Assembly (NCBI GenBank): GCA_018827375.1
Contig: JAHJYW010000049.1
Coordinates: 226,970 to 290,969, forward strand
From: Alphaproteobacteria bacterium
GTDB taxonomy: Bacteria > Pseudomonadota > Alphaproteobacteria > Caulobacterales > Hyphomonadaceae
Direction of reading: 5' to 3'
DNA length: 64,000 nt
Shown here: positions 8,453 to 16,659 of the stretch, one piece after another
Layout of the letters: the number at the start of each line of letters is the position of its first letter
How positions within the stretch are numbered: the first letter of the stretch is position 1
The notes under the pieces: model-generated
Database searches by the model: none
What the model saw: only the letters and a program-made list of their open reading frames with translations
What the model was told of the DNA's origin: nothing
Program-made: the position numbers and the translations under genes

Positions 8453-11400
8453 TCAAATGACGTCTTCTGTTGCCCCGCCGGTAAGGGCGGCCGATCGTGC
8501 AGCATCCTCGCCGCGTCTTAACCGCGTGAGCGGCCATAGGAACAGCCGCGTTAGCTTTCTGACGACGTTGGCAACATCACTAGGGATCATGAAGACCGCT
8601 GGAATGACGACAAGCGTCAGGATCGTTGAAGAGGTCAACCCTCCAATGAGAAGCGCGCCGAGCGCGTTGCGCCACTCAGCTCCATCCGAGGTCGCCAATG
8701 CGACTGGCACCATGCCAAAGATTGCGGAAAAGGCAGTCATGAGAACGGGGCGAAGTCGTTCAGGACAAGCTTGAAGGATCGCGTTTCTTTCTGTCATTCC
8801 TTCCGCGATCAACTGGTTTGCGCGGTCGACGAGCAAGATGCCATTCTTCATCACGATCCCCATCAGTCCGATCAGGCCAATCTGTGCGAACAGGGAGGAT
8901 TCTAGTCCAAAGTAATATAGCCCGGCGAATGCTCCAGAGAAGCTGAGCGGCGCCGTTACCATGATCAGAAGCGGCTGTACGAAGGAATTAAATTGGCTCG
9001 CAAGCACCATGTAGAGCGCCAGCAAGGCGAGCAGTAACGCGAAGCCGATCGCGCCGGCGGTCTCCTGCATGCGTTCCGACATGCCGCCGACCGAGTAAGT
9101 GATGCCAGCCGGCGGTGGGTTGACTTCAAGCACCTCGATCAATGTGGTTGTCGCCTCACCCAGGGAAACACCGGTTGCAGAACTGGCAAGCACCGAGATC
9201 TTCCGGGCGCGGTCTGATCGATCAATTTGCGACGGGCCGGAAGCGAACTCAACACGTGAAACCGCTCCAATATCTACCAGTCGCCCGTCTGCACCGCGCA
9301 CTTGAATGCGATCAAAATCCCGCACGCTTTCCCTCTGGTCTTCCTCCAGACGCAGGCGCACATCATATCGCTTTCCGCCCTCTTCAAAGGTTCCTGCATC
9401 GAGTCCGCCCAGGGCAATCCGAGCTGTATCCGCCAAGGCACGAGCGGAAACGCTCTGGTCCCCGGCCCGCGTTCGGTCAAACAGAATCTGTGCTTCCGGT
9501 CGACCGCTCTCGAAGCTGGTTCTGACATCAGCAAAATCAGGTCGGGCACGCATCTCACGCACGAGATGATCGCCATATTGCGCAAGGGAGTTGAGGTCAG
9601 ATCCCTTTAACAACAAGTCGATGTCCGAGCTACCGGAGGTCGTCCCGCTGACCCACGGAACTTCAAGGACGGATATCTTAACCGCCTCAGGGGATGCAAT
9701 GCGGATGGCTTTCCGCGCTTGGTCCATGATTTCAAACTGACCCGTTTGGCGCTCCTGTTTCGGTGTCAAGGAAGCGTATAGATCGATGACACGGGCGTCC
9801 GCTTGCGCGCCTGCCCCGATCGAGACGAACACTTCTTCAACGTGCTCGATCTTGCGGAGTTCAGCATCAATCTTTTGCGCGGCGTCGAGCGCAGAAACAA
9901 CGCCAGTGCCCAGCGGCAGCTCGATCGAACCCTGAAACTCGCTCCTGTCGGCGCGCGAGGTAAAACCGGAAGGAACGCGAGCTGCATACCACGCACCGGC
10001 AAAAACCGAGGCACACGCAATAAGAATCACAACTATGCGAAATCGAACGGCCAGCTTTACGAGACCTGCATAGGCCCGGTCAGTTGAGTCCCAGAAGGCT
10101 TCGAGCGGCCGAAAGACGGGTGAAACGCCACTGGATGTGAGGATGCGCGATGCAAGCATTGGCGTGAGTGTCAAAGCAACGAGCAAAGAGACCGACACCG
10201 AAAACACGATCGTCAGACCGTATTGGAAAAAGAAGCGTCCTACGATGCCATCCATGAAGGCAATCGGAACAAAAACGGCAAGTGTGGCTGCTGTGCCTGC
10301 AACCACGGCAAGTCCCACTTTACGTGTACCGTCCAGCGCGGCCTCAAGCGGTGGCTTCCCCTCTTCCAGCTCTTTCATGATCGCTTCAATAACGACGATG
10401 GCGTCGTCTACGAGCAGTCCGATGGCAACGGTGAGTGCAAGCAGCGTCAGGACGTTGATCGAAAACCCCAGAAGATAAAAGCCAAAAAAAGTGGCCACAA
10501 GGGATGTCGGGATCGCCAGGGCCACGATGATCGTCGCTCTGAAATTCAGGAGGAAAACAAAGGTCACGGCAACGACAAGCCCGATGGCAATCACGACGTC
10601 ATGGGTGACGTCCTCGATTGAGCTCTCGATAAATTTCGACACATCTCTTGTCGCGACAATCGTCACTCCGGCGGGCGCAAGCGCGCGCAAGTCTTCTGCG
10701 GCGGCCTTGACCTTGTGCGAGACCTCGACAGTATTCTGACCTGATTGTTTCCTGATATCGAGCGAGATACCTCGTCTGCCATTCAGGAATGCCGCTGAGC
10801 GCTCATCCTCCAGGCCGTCCTCCACGCGGGCAACATCAGAAATTCGGATTGTGACGCCATTTTCCCGATAGGCGACTGGCAAGTCTGCAAAGCCATTCGC
10901 ACGGGTAACTTCAGCGACAGTTTTGACACCAAACTCCCGCGTGCGGGCATCAGTTTCCATCCGCCCGCCGGGAAGCTTTGCATGCTCACTCTGGATCGCA
11001 CGCCGTACATCATCCGCCGTGACGCCAAACGCCCTCAGTCGCTCATTGTCGAGCCAGATGCGCACCGCGCGCTCACGACCCCCGACCAATTTCACGGCGC
11101 CCACACCGTCGAGGCGTTGAAGACGTTCCTTGGCCACATCGTCGGCGAACGCAGTCAACTCGGCGATTGGCAGATCGCCGGCGATCATGACGGAGATGAT
11201 CGGCGCCGCGTCCGGATCGACCTTGTCCACGATGGGTGGATCCATATCCGCAGGCAATTCTGCCAGGGCAACCTGCACCTTGTCCCGAACATCCTGGACC
11301 TTCTCGCGGGCATTGGAGCTCAGATTGAACTCGATCAGAATTTGTGCGCGCCCTTCACTGGAAAAGGATTGCAGCGTTTCAATTCCGTCGATCGTGTTGA

Positions 11401-11614
11401 TGTACTCTTCCAGGATGTCGGTGACTTCCGACTCCATGGTTTCCGCAGAGGCCCCGTCCAGCGTCGCCGTCACATTGACATACGGAAATTCAACATCGGG
11501 AAACAAGTCGACGCCCAATCGTCCCATCGACATAAGGCCGAGGCCGACCAAGGATGCGATGAGCATCACGGCAAATACAGCGCGGCGGATCGAAATATCG
11601 ACGAGCCACATCAT
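8453..11614 (-). CDS. RND efflux pump inner-membrane transporter (HAE1/AcrB type)
   Basis: 1053 residues, the usual length for AcrB-class pumps. TM1 is at the N-terminus (ISIRRAVFAVMLIASLVGLG), followed by a first periplasmic loop with the PADMDPPIVDKVDPDA porter segment. The TM4 proton-relay pair is VDDAIVVIEA (about residue 402), then a second large periplasmic loop, with the last TMs at ASQFNSFVQPLLIM and onward. It uses proton-motive force to export hydrophobic compounds with a periplasmic adaptor and TolC-like channel. Its ATG overlaps the adaptor stop by 4 bp. No outer-membrane channel is encoded here. It is the last gene of a MarR-flanked operon beginning at 14020. Confidence 0.95.
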   Translation of the reverse strand: MMWLVDISIRRAVFAVMLIASLVGLGLMSMGRLGVDLFPDVEFPYVNVTATLDGASAETMESEVTDILEEYINTIDGIETLQSFSSEGRAQILIEFNLSSNAREKVQDVRDKVQVALAELPADMDPPIVDKVDPDAAPIISVMIAGDLPIAELTAFADDVAKERLQRLDGVGAVKLVGGRERAVRIWLDNERLRAFGVTADDVRRAIQSEHAKLPGGRMETDARTREFGVKTVAEVTRANGFADLPVAYRENGVTIRISDVARVEDGLEDERSAAFLNGRRGISLDIRKQSGQNTVEVSHKVKAAAEDLRALAPAGVTIVATRDVSKFIESSIEDVTHDVVIAIGLVVAVTFVFLLNFRATIIVALAIPTSLVATFFGFYLLGFSINVLTLLALTVAIGLLVDDAIVVIEAIMKELEEGKPPLEAALDGTRKVGLAVVAGTAATLAVFVPIAFMDGIVGRFFFQYGLTIVFSVSVSLLVALTLTPMLASRILTSSGVSPVFRPLEAFWDSTDRAYAGLVKLAVRFRIVVILIACASVFAGAWYAARVPSGFTSRADRSEFQGSIELPLGTGVVSALDAAQKIDAELRKIEHVEEVFVSIGAGAQADARVIDLYASLTPKQERQTGQFEIMDQARKAIRIASPEAVKISVLEVPWVSGTTSGSSDIDLLLKGSDLNSLAQYGDHLVREMRARPDFADVRTSFESGRPEAQILFDRTRAGDQSVSARALADTARIALGGLDAGTFEEGGKRYDVRLRLEEDQRESVRDFDRIQVRGADGRLVDIGAVSRVEFASGPSQIDRSDRARKISVLASSATGVSLGEATTTLIEVLEVNPPPAGITYSVGGMSERMQETAGAIGFALLLALLALYMVLASQFNSFVQPLLIMVTAPLSFSGAFAGLYYFGLESSLFAQIGLIGLMGIVMKNGILLVDRANQLIAEGMTERNAILQACPERLRPVLMTAFSAIFGMVPVALATSDGAEWRNALGALLIGGLTSSTILTLVVIPAVFMIPSDVANVVRKLTRLFLWPLTRLRRGEDAARSAALTGGATEDVI

Positions 11615-12729
11615 GAGGGTGTGAGCTCAATCCTGACGCCGTCATACAGCGGCTCCGAGGCTGTCAGCACGACTGTTTCTCCGATCGTCAACCCGTCAAG
11701 AATCTCTACACGATCAGCATCGATGTCTGTGATTTTTACGGGACGACGCTTAGCTTGCGCGTTTGTGACAAGGTAGACGTATCGATCTTCGCCCGTACCT
11801 TGAATTGCTCTACGCGGCAGGACGGTGGCAGACCGGGGATCAACTTCGACCTCGGCGCGGACCGACTGCCCGGCTTTGACAGCGCAATCGGGGTTCGCAA
11901 ATGCCATGCGGAATTCTACCATCCGCGAAGTCGGATCAACTCGGTCGTTCAAGATGAGGATCTGTGATTCTATCGGATCACTGCGGCCATCGACGTAGAG
12001 ATGACCTTTCAAGTCGAGCCGCAAACGCGCGAGCTCGGACTCAGGCGCAAACAAGATCGCCGCAGCAATCCCGCACTCCTGAACCTGAACAACGGCGGAG
12101 TTGCCCATTCCGGAGAAGCGGTTGGCCATGAACACGCCCTCATCGATATAGCGAGCTGTGATGGCGCCATCGAATGGCGCGCGGACTGTTGTATCCCCGA
12201 GCGCCTGCTTGGCGGTTTCCACTTTTGTCTCCCCGAGTCGCAGGTTGGCGCCGGCAACCTCCAGGGCGGTTTTGGCATCGTCAAAGACCACAGGGGACAC
12301 GACGCCTTTGGTTTCCAGTGGCGTGTAGCGGTCCACGAGTGTCTGTGCGCGTCTAACTTCGGCCAGGGCAACGTCCCGCATTGCTTCGGCTTCGACGAGG
12401 CTGCGCTGATAATCGACCTGCCGGGTTCTAAAGAGCGGATCGCCCTTACGAACCCTGTCACCCACCCGGACGAATATCTGTTCAACGACCCCCTCCGCCA
12501 ACGCGCCGATATTGCTGGTTTGCTTGGCGGCAATGGTCCCGGATGCAATCAAATAGTCGTCCCGCATGACCGTTTCTGCGGATACCGTTTCAACCTGGAC
12601 AACCCGGGTCTCGACTTCAGCGGTAACGCCGGCCGCCGCAGGGACGGCTTGCCCTTCAGGCTCTGCGTCCCGGCATCCCGAGACCAGAATCAAAATCACG
12701 CAGAGAGAGAGCGTCGTGCGAATCCTCAC
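11611..12729 (-). CDS. RND periplasmic adaptor (membrane fusion) lipoprotein
   Basis: 372 residues. A lipoprotein signal with lipobox LVSGC (Cys about residue 19) indicates anchoring to the inner membrane. It shows the HlyD/AcrA order: the beta-barrel and lipoyl half VVEQIFVRVGDRVRKGDPLF, an alpha-helical hairpin rich in Glu/Arg/Ala (about 105-165), the second lipoyl half TTVRAPFDGAITARYIDEG, then barrel and membrane-proximal domains. It bridges the RND pump and an outer-membrane channel. It is coupled by ATGA overlaps both to the pump downstream and to the thioesterase upstream, an unusual operon partner. Confidence 0.93.
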   Translation of the reverse strand: MRIRTTLSLCVILILVSGCRDAEPEGQAVPAAAGVTAEVETRVVQVETVSAETVMRDDYLIASGTIAAKQTSNIGALAEGVVEQIFVRVGDRVRKGDPLFRTRQVDYQRSLVEAEAMRDVALAEVRRAQTLVDRYTPLETKGVVSPVVFDDAKTALEVAGANLRLGETKVETAKQALGDTTVRAPFDGAITARYIDEGVFMANRFSGMGNSAVVQVQECGIAAAILFAPESELARLRLDLKGHLYVDGRSDPIESQILILNDRVDPTSRMVEFRMAFANPDCAVKAGQSVRAEVEVDPRSATVLPRRAIQGTGEDRYVYLVTNAQAKRRPVKITDIDADRVEILDGLTIGETVVLTASEPLYDGVRIELTPS

Positions 12730-13145
12730 GAACGCCCCGGCATCAGGTAGGCGCCGCGCCCGCTCGAAAGCAGGGCTCCGTCGGCGTTCATTACAGTGGC
12801 TTCGGCGACGGAGAGAGTTGCCCCCAGACGGACAATTCTTCCCGTTACACTCAGCGCTCCTGGCGTGGCCGGTTTGTGATAATCGACCCGCAAGTCCGCC
12901 GTCGCGGCAGGCATGTTACCCGAGGCGAGCAGGGCATAAAATCCTGTAAGATCAATCAGCGCCGCAATTACACCGCCATGGGCGGATTGTATCCGCGGAT
13001 TGGAAACCACTTCCTCTCGCCATGGCATTTCCAGCACCAGCTTTTCCGGGTCCGTTCTGATCGCCTTCAACCCTAACCAACGATGGAAGGGTGCCGCTTC
13101 GAGTGCAGCCTGCACCTGTTCCAGACTGAGCATGGAATCACTCAT
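12726..13145 (-). CDS. Hotdog-fold thioesterase, PaaI type
   Basis: 139 residues with one hotdog domain. The central helix motif IQSAHGGVIAALIDLTGFYA carries the HGG and helix Asp of PaaI/YbaW-like acyl-CoA thioesterases, and LRVDYHKPATPG is the following strand. It would release CoA from small or aromatic acyl-CoAs in the cytoplasm. ATGA overlaps tie it to the alpha/beta hydrolase before it and the pump adaptor after it. Together with the hydrolase it suggests that the exported molecule is a hydrolysis product or that the operon detoxifies esters; both are inference. Confidence 0.88.
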   Translation of the reverse strand: MSDSMLSLEQVQAALEAAPFHRWLGLKAIRTDPEKLVLEMPWREEVVSNPRIQSAHGGVIAALIDLTGFYALLASGNMPAATADLRVDYHKPATPGALSVTGRIVRLGATLSVAEATVMNADGALLSSGRGAYLMPGRS

Positions 13146-14020
13146 ACAGGGGTCTGCTCTCGTATCGTTCGAAGAAAGGACACAACCGCTTCGATGAACA
13201 CATCGTTGCGATCGCCGGCCACCATATGTCTTGCGCCTGCAACGTCAGTGTAATGTGCCTGGGGCGCGAGGGATCTAAACGCCGCGACGGAGTCTTCTGA
13301 AACCAGCTCGCTCATACGCCCACGGATCAGATGAAGCGGCACACGGATGTCCCGAACCGCTTGCTCCAGATCACCGGTGTGAGCAACTCCGGAGCGGCGC
13401 ATGACGCCGGTGATAAAAGCAGGGTCCCAGTGCCATCGCCAACGCCCATCTTCGCCCTGCCGAAGGTTCTTGCGCAGCCCTTCAAGGTCTTTCGGCCTGG
13501 GACGGTGTGGTAGGTAGGTGGCAATCACATCAGCGGCCTGTTCCAGCGAGTCAAAGCCTTCGTGAACATGCGCGCCCATGAACCCGACAACCTTGGTGAC
13601 ACCCGCGGCGTCCATGTTCGGCGTAATGTCGACCAGCGTAACCGATTCAAACGCATCGCGTGACAACATGCCTGCGGCAACTATGGCTGCTAGTCCGCCA
13701 AGCGAAGCGCCGACCACATGCGGTCGCGTACCACCACGCGCCACGTGTTCACCAACCTCAATAAGGTCCCGCGCGATAGCTTCCAGAGAGTAGTCACCAT
13801 CTGCAGCCCAATCACTTTCACCGTGTCCGCGAAGATCCAAGGCAATAGAGCGATAGCCTTCAAATGCCACCGTCTTTGCGGCGCCGCTCCAGGCGTGGCG
13901 GGTTTGCCCTCCGCCATGGGCAAAGATCACCGGCGGGGCAGCTGGATCGCCAAAAGAACTGAGCGCCAGTTTCAACCCTTGTGCATGAAGATACCCGTCA
14001 CGACTGCTCAAAATACCCAT
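13142..14020 (-). CDS. Alpha/beta-hydrolase
   Basis: 292 residues. The oxyanion-hole strand is VIFAHGGGQTRHAW (about residue 35), the segment DLRGHGESDW follows, the nucleophile elbow is GASLGG (Ser about residue 108), and the catalytic His is in ARHMVAGDRND near the C-terminus. This is a soluble esterase- or haloalkane-type hydrolase of undetermined substrate. It is the first gene of the leftward four-gene operon. Its start codon lies 14 bp from the edge of the TTGTAAGG/CCTTACAA palindrome shared with the divergent MarR gene, so it is probably MarR-repressed and induced by the substrate or product. Confidence 0.88.
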   Translation of the reverse strand: MGILSSRDGYLHAQGLKLALSSFGDPAAPPVIFAHGGGQTRHAWSGAAKTVAFEGYRSIALDLRGHGESDWAADGDYSLEAIARDLIEVGEHVARGGTRPHVVGASLGGLAAIVAAGMLSRDAFESVTLVDITPNMDAAGVTKVVGFMGAHVHEGFDSLEQAADVIATYLPHRPRPKDLEGLRKNLRQGEDGRWRWHWDPAFITGVMRRSGVAHTGDLEQAVRDIRVPLHLIRGRMSELVSEDSVAAFRSLAPQAHYTDVAGARHMVAGDRNDVFIEAVVSFLRTIREQTPV

Positions 14021-14033
14021 CCGCTTTGGCTAC

Positions 14034-14066
14034 TTGTAAGGATACTCTTATTAAGTTACCTTACAA
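14034..14066. promoter_or_regulatory. MarR operator: perfect palindrome between the hydrolase operon and marR
   Basis: TTGTAAGG (14034-14041) and CCTTACAA (14059-14066) are perfect inverted arms separated by 17 bp, with a smaller CTTA-T-TAAG dyad (14047-14055) between them. The whole 67-bp divergent region is AT-rich and is almost filled by this element. MarR proteins characteristically bind such palindromes and repress both directions. Confidence 0.65.
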
Positions 14067-14087
14067 ATATCGTCAATGGAGAAACGT

Positions 14088-14537
14088 ATGACGTCGCCCG
14101 CTGCCGTCCTTCAAGGAGATCCCAGAATAGATTTCAGCTTCCTTCTTGGTGACGTCACCCGCCTAGTGCGCCGGGCATACGATCAGGAAATGGCAGCGAT
14201 TGGCCTGACGCGATCACAGTGGCACCTGCTTGTTTACGTGATCAGGCTGGAGAGCCCGACCCAGACGCAACTTGCGGAAGCACTCGATATTGCGCGTCCA
14301 TCTGTCGGCACGCTGATCGATCATCTCGAAACCACAGGTTACGTCTCACGTGTGCGCGATGCTGGCGACCGACGTGTCTGGCGGATTATTCCGACCCGTT
14401 TGGCGATCCAGCGCGCAGAAGAGTTTGCGCGAGCGGCCGAGCGTGTTGCATCGCAAGCCTTCGACTCGGTCGCGCGCAATGATCTGACCAAAGCAACGGC
14501 TTTGCTTTTGACAATTAGCGACAATCTGAAGTCCTGA
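14088..14537 (+). CDS. MarR-family transcriptional regulator
   Basis: 149 residues. The winged helix-turn-helix is clear: TQTQLAEALDIARPSVGTLI as the HTH (about 65-85), then the wing DHLETTGYVSRVRDAGDRRV. Helices at both ends form the dimer. ATG at 14088 is preceded by GGAG; ATG at 14076 is possible. MarR proteins are released from DNA by small aromatic or lipophilic ligands. Placement, divergent from a hydrolase-thioesterase-RND operon across a palindrome, makes it the local repressor. Sensing of the pump substrate is inferred. Confidence 0.9.
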   Translation: MTSPAAVLQGDPRIDFSFLLGDVTRLVRRAYDQEMAAIGLTRSQWHLLVYVIRLESPTQTQLAEALDIARPSVGTLIDHLETTGYVSRVRDAGDRRVWRIIPTRLAIQRAEEFARAAERVASQAFDSVARNDLTKATALLLTISDNLKS

Positions 14538-14814
14538 CTCGTCTTTGGCCGGACTGAAATGAGGAACTCCCGCGAAAGTCGCGGATCGGCACACAAACGA
14601 AACACTGCGGCACCTGACCCGCCACTGAGTTTCTGTCCGAAAGGGAATGGCGTATTTCGGCGCCAAACTCCAAGCAATTGCTGGTTCAATGTCGCGTTTG
14701 GGCCAACACTGCTCTACCAGCAGGAAAGGAAAACCGAGGGCATCTAGAAAACACGGGGCTATCAATATTTTCAAAGATTATTACCAAATCGTGCCGCCTT
14801 TCCTGTGACCTCTC

Positions 14815-15135
14815 TTAGTGTTGCGCCTCGGGAAGGAAAATTCGAACGCCCTCGAGCTCAACTGAAATTGGAATCTGACATGCGAGGCGTGAATTCGGTT
14901 TTACGTTTTCAGCAAACTCAAGCATGGATGCCTCCATGCCCGCACGCGCTCCGATGTCGGGGAACCTGTCCTGTTCAATGTATACATGACATGTCGCGCA
15001 AGCACAGGCACCGCCGCAATCGGCATCAATACCCCGAACGTCGTTCGCGACTGCGGCTTGCATCAGGGACTGGCCCACTGAGGCATCTACTATCTTTTCA
15101 TCCCCATTGAATGCGACAAAAATTATTTTCACCAC
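14815..15135 (-). CDS. [2Fe-2S] ferredoxin partner of the second CYP153
   Basis: 106 residues, adrenodoxin-like, with the cluster motif DCGGACACATCHVYI and the distal LACQIP cysteine. It is the same family as the ferredoxin at 4624-4950 but clearly diverged, with less GC-rich codon use. It lies 100 bp downstream of the second CYP153 gene on the same strand and should deliver electrons to it. Confidence 0.93.
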   Translation of the reverse strand: MVKIIFVAFNGDEKIVDASVGQSLMQAAVANDVRGIDADCGGACACATCHVYIEQDRFPDIGARAGMEASMLEFAENVKPNSRLACQIPISVELEGVRIFLPEAQH

Positions 15136-15235
15136 TTCCTAATCTCCCTCAAGCAGACATAAACGCTCTGCTACTTGCATTTTCAGCGTCATGGACAGTT
15201 CTAAAGCCATTACAGCCACCTATTTTTTCGCCAAC

Positions 15236-16474
15236 CTATTCCGAAATACGTACCATCAACTCTTCATAACCGCGTACGAAGTTTGAAGAGACGCGAACCG
15301 GATCCTTCACAACTTCGATATTCTGAAAGCGCTTCATGATCTCTTCCCAGAGTATGCGGATTTGCATTTCAGCGACGCGATTTCCCATGCAGCGGTGAAT
15401 GCCGAACCCGAACGAGACGTGATGACGTGCCCTATCGCGGTCGATGATCAACTGATCGGGGTTGTTGATAACTTCTTCATCGCGATTGCCCGAGACGTAC
15501 CACATGACGACCTTGTCGCCCTTGCGGATCGTCTTGCCCCCAAACTCTATGTCACGCGTTGCATTCCGGCGCATATGGGACAACGGCGTCTGCCAGCGAA
15601 TTACTTCCGATACCATGTTCGGGATCAGGCCGGGGTCTGCCCGCAGCTTATCGTACTCGGCCGGGAAGCGGTTGAGACCGTACACGCTGCCCGAAATCGA
15701 ATTGCGCGTTGTATCGTTCCCGCCCACGATCAGGAGCATCAGATTGCCGAGGAATTCGAGCGGGTTCTTGTTCATATCCCGTGTGTCCGGGTTGTGCGCG
15801 AGAAGCGAAATGAAGTCGAAGCGCGGCTCGGCATTGGCACGCTCGTGCCACAGCTTCATGAAGTATGGCAGTGTCTCCTCGGCAAGAATACGCTGACGCT
15901 CTTGCGGCGCGCGCGCTGCATTGCCAACCTGATCGCTCGATGTTGCCACATCCGACCAGTAAGGTAGAAGATGTCGATCTTCGAATGGCACATCGAAAAG
16001 GGTCGCCAACATCTGCGTTGTCAGCTCGATCGAAACGCGCTCAACCCAATTGAACTCCTCGCTTCTTGGCAGGTCATCCAGAATCGTGCTGACGCGCTGG
16101 CGGATCAGAGATTCCAGATCCGAGAGCCGACCGGGTGCCACTGCAGGCGTAGCTGCCCTACGTTGCTGATCATGGCGCGGCGGATCCATCGCGATGAACA
16201 TGGGTGTGTTGAAGTCTTCAGGGTTGTCACCGATCAGAATTGTTCCATCGGATGAAAACGCTTCATGGTTGCTGTCCACCGCGAGGATGTCGTGAAACTT
16301 CGTAATTGACCAGTACGGTCCAAAATCGCTCTTCTCGCAAAAATGAACCGGATCTTCTGCGCGCAGGCGCGCGAAATACTGAAGGTGTTCGTCACTTTCG
16401 AACAGCCTTGCCTGACTAACATCAATCGCCTCGAGAGGAATGGTGTCCACACGTGCAAAATCGGCATTTCTCAT
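15236..16474 (-). CDS. Cytochrome P450, CYP153 family (second copy)
   Basis: 412 residues. It has the same CYP153 landmarks as the first copy: FIAMDPPRHDQQRRAATPAV, the I-helix GGNDTTRNSISGS, and the haem loop HVSFGFGIHRCMGN with the Cys ligand near residue 362. ATG at 16474 follows GGAGAGGAG. It is divergent from a TonB receptor gene across a region with three CCCTAAAT repeats and followed by its ferredoxin. Divergence from the first copy across the whole length suggests a different chain-length range or separate acquisition rather than a recent duplication; that is inference. Confidence 0.93.
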   Translation of the reverse strand: MRNADFARVDTIPLEAIDVSQARLFESDEHLQYFARLRAEDPVHFCEKSDFGPYWSITKFHDILAVDSNHEAFSSDGTILIGDNPEDFNTPMFIAMDPPRHDQQRRAATPAVAPGRLSDLESLIRQRVSTILDDLPRSEEFNWVERVSIELTTQMLATLFDVPFEDRHLLPYWSDVATSSDQVGNAARAPQERQRILAEETLPYFMKLWHERANAEPRFDFISLLAHNPDTRDMNKNPLEFLGNLMLLIVGGNDTTRNSISGSVYGLNRFPAEYDKLRADPGLIPNMVSEVIRWQTPLSHMRRNATRDIEFGGKTIRKGDKVVMWYVSGNRDEEVINNPDQLIIDRDRARHHVSFGFGIHRCMGNRVAEMQIRILWEEIMKRFQNIEVVKDPVRVSSNFVRGYEELMVRISE

Positions 16475-16527
16475 AAAATACTCCTCTCCAACCAGCATAG
16501 ACCTTGCGACCTCATTCTAGGCTAATG

Positions 16528-16637
16528 ACCCTAAATTTTTGCTCCAGTCAACCTTTCATGTTGACAAAGCGTATCCTTTATCCGCAAAATTAGGGCAACG
16601 ACCCTAAATATTGGGCGCGCACCCTAAATTATAGGGT
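16528..16637. promoter_or_regulatory. CCCTAAAT operator cluster between CYP153-2 and the TonB receptor
   Basis: ACCCTAAAT occurs at 16528-16536, 16601-16609 and 16621-16629. Two copies sit in dyads: TTAGGG-N6-CCCTAA (16590-16607) and ACCCTA-N5-TAGGGT (16621-16637). The last two direct copies are 20 bp apart, about two helical turns. A TTGACA at 16561-16566 may be the -35 box of the rightward promoter, with the dyads covering its -10 and start region. The arrangement suits a dimeric repressor controlling both directions; the TetR protein at 22649 is one candidate. Confidence 0.6.
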
Positions 16638-16659
16638 GGCCTTCTGGAGGAGGAACACC

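Noticed and set aside
14570..14584. CCGCGA-AAG-TCGCGG hairpin after the MarR gene as a terminator
   Set aside because: Stem is only 6 bp and no T-tract follows; not strong enough to call.
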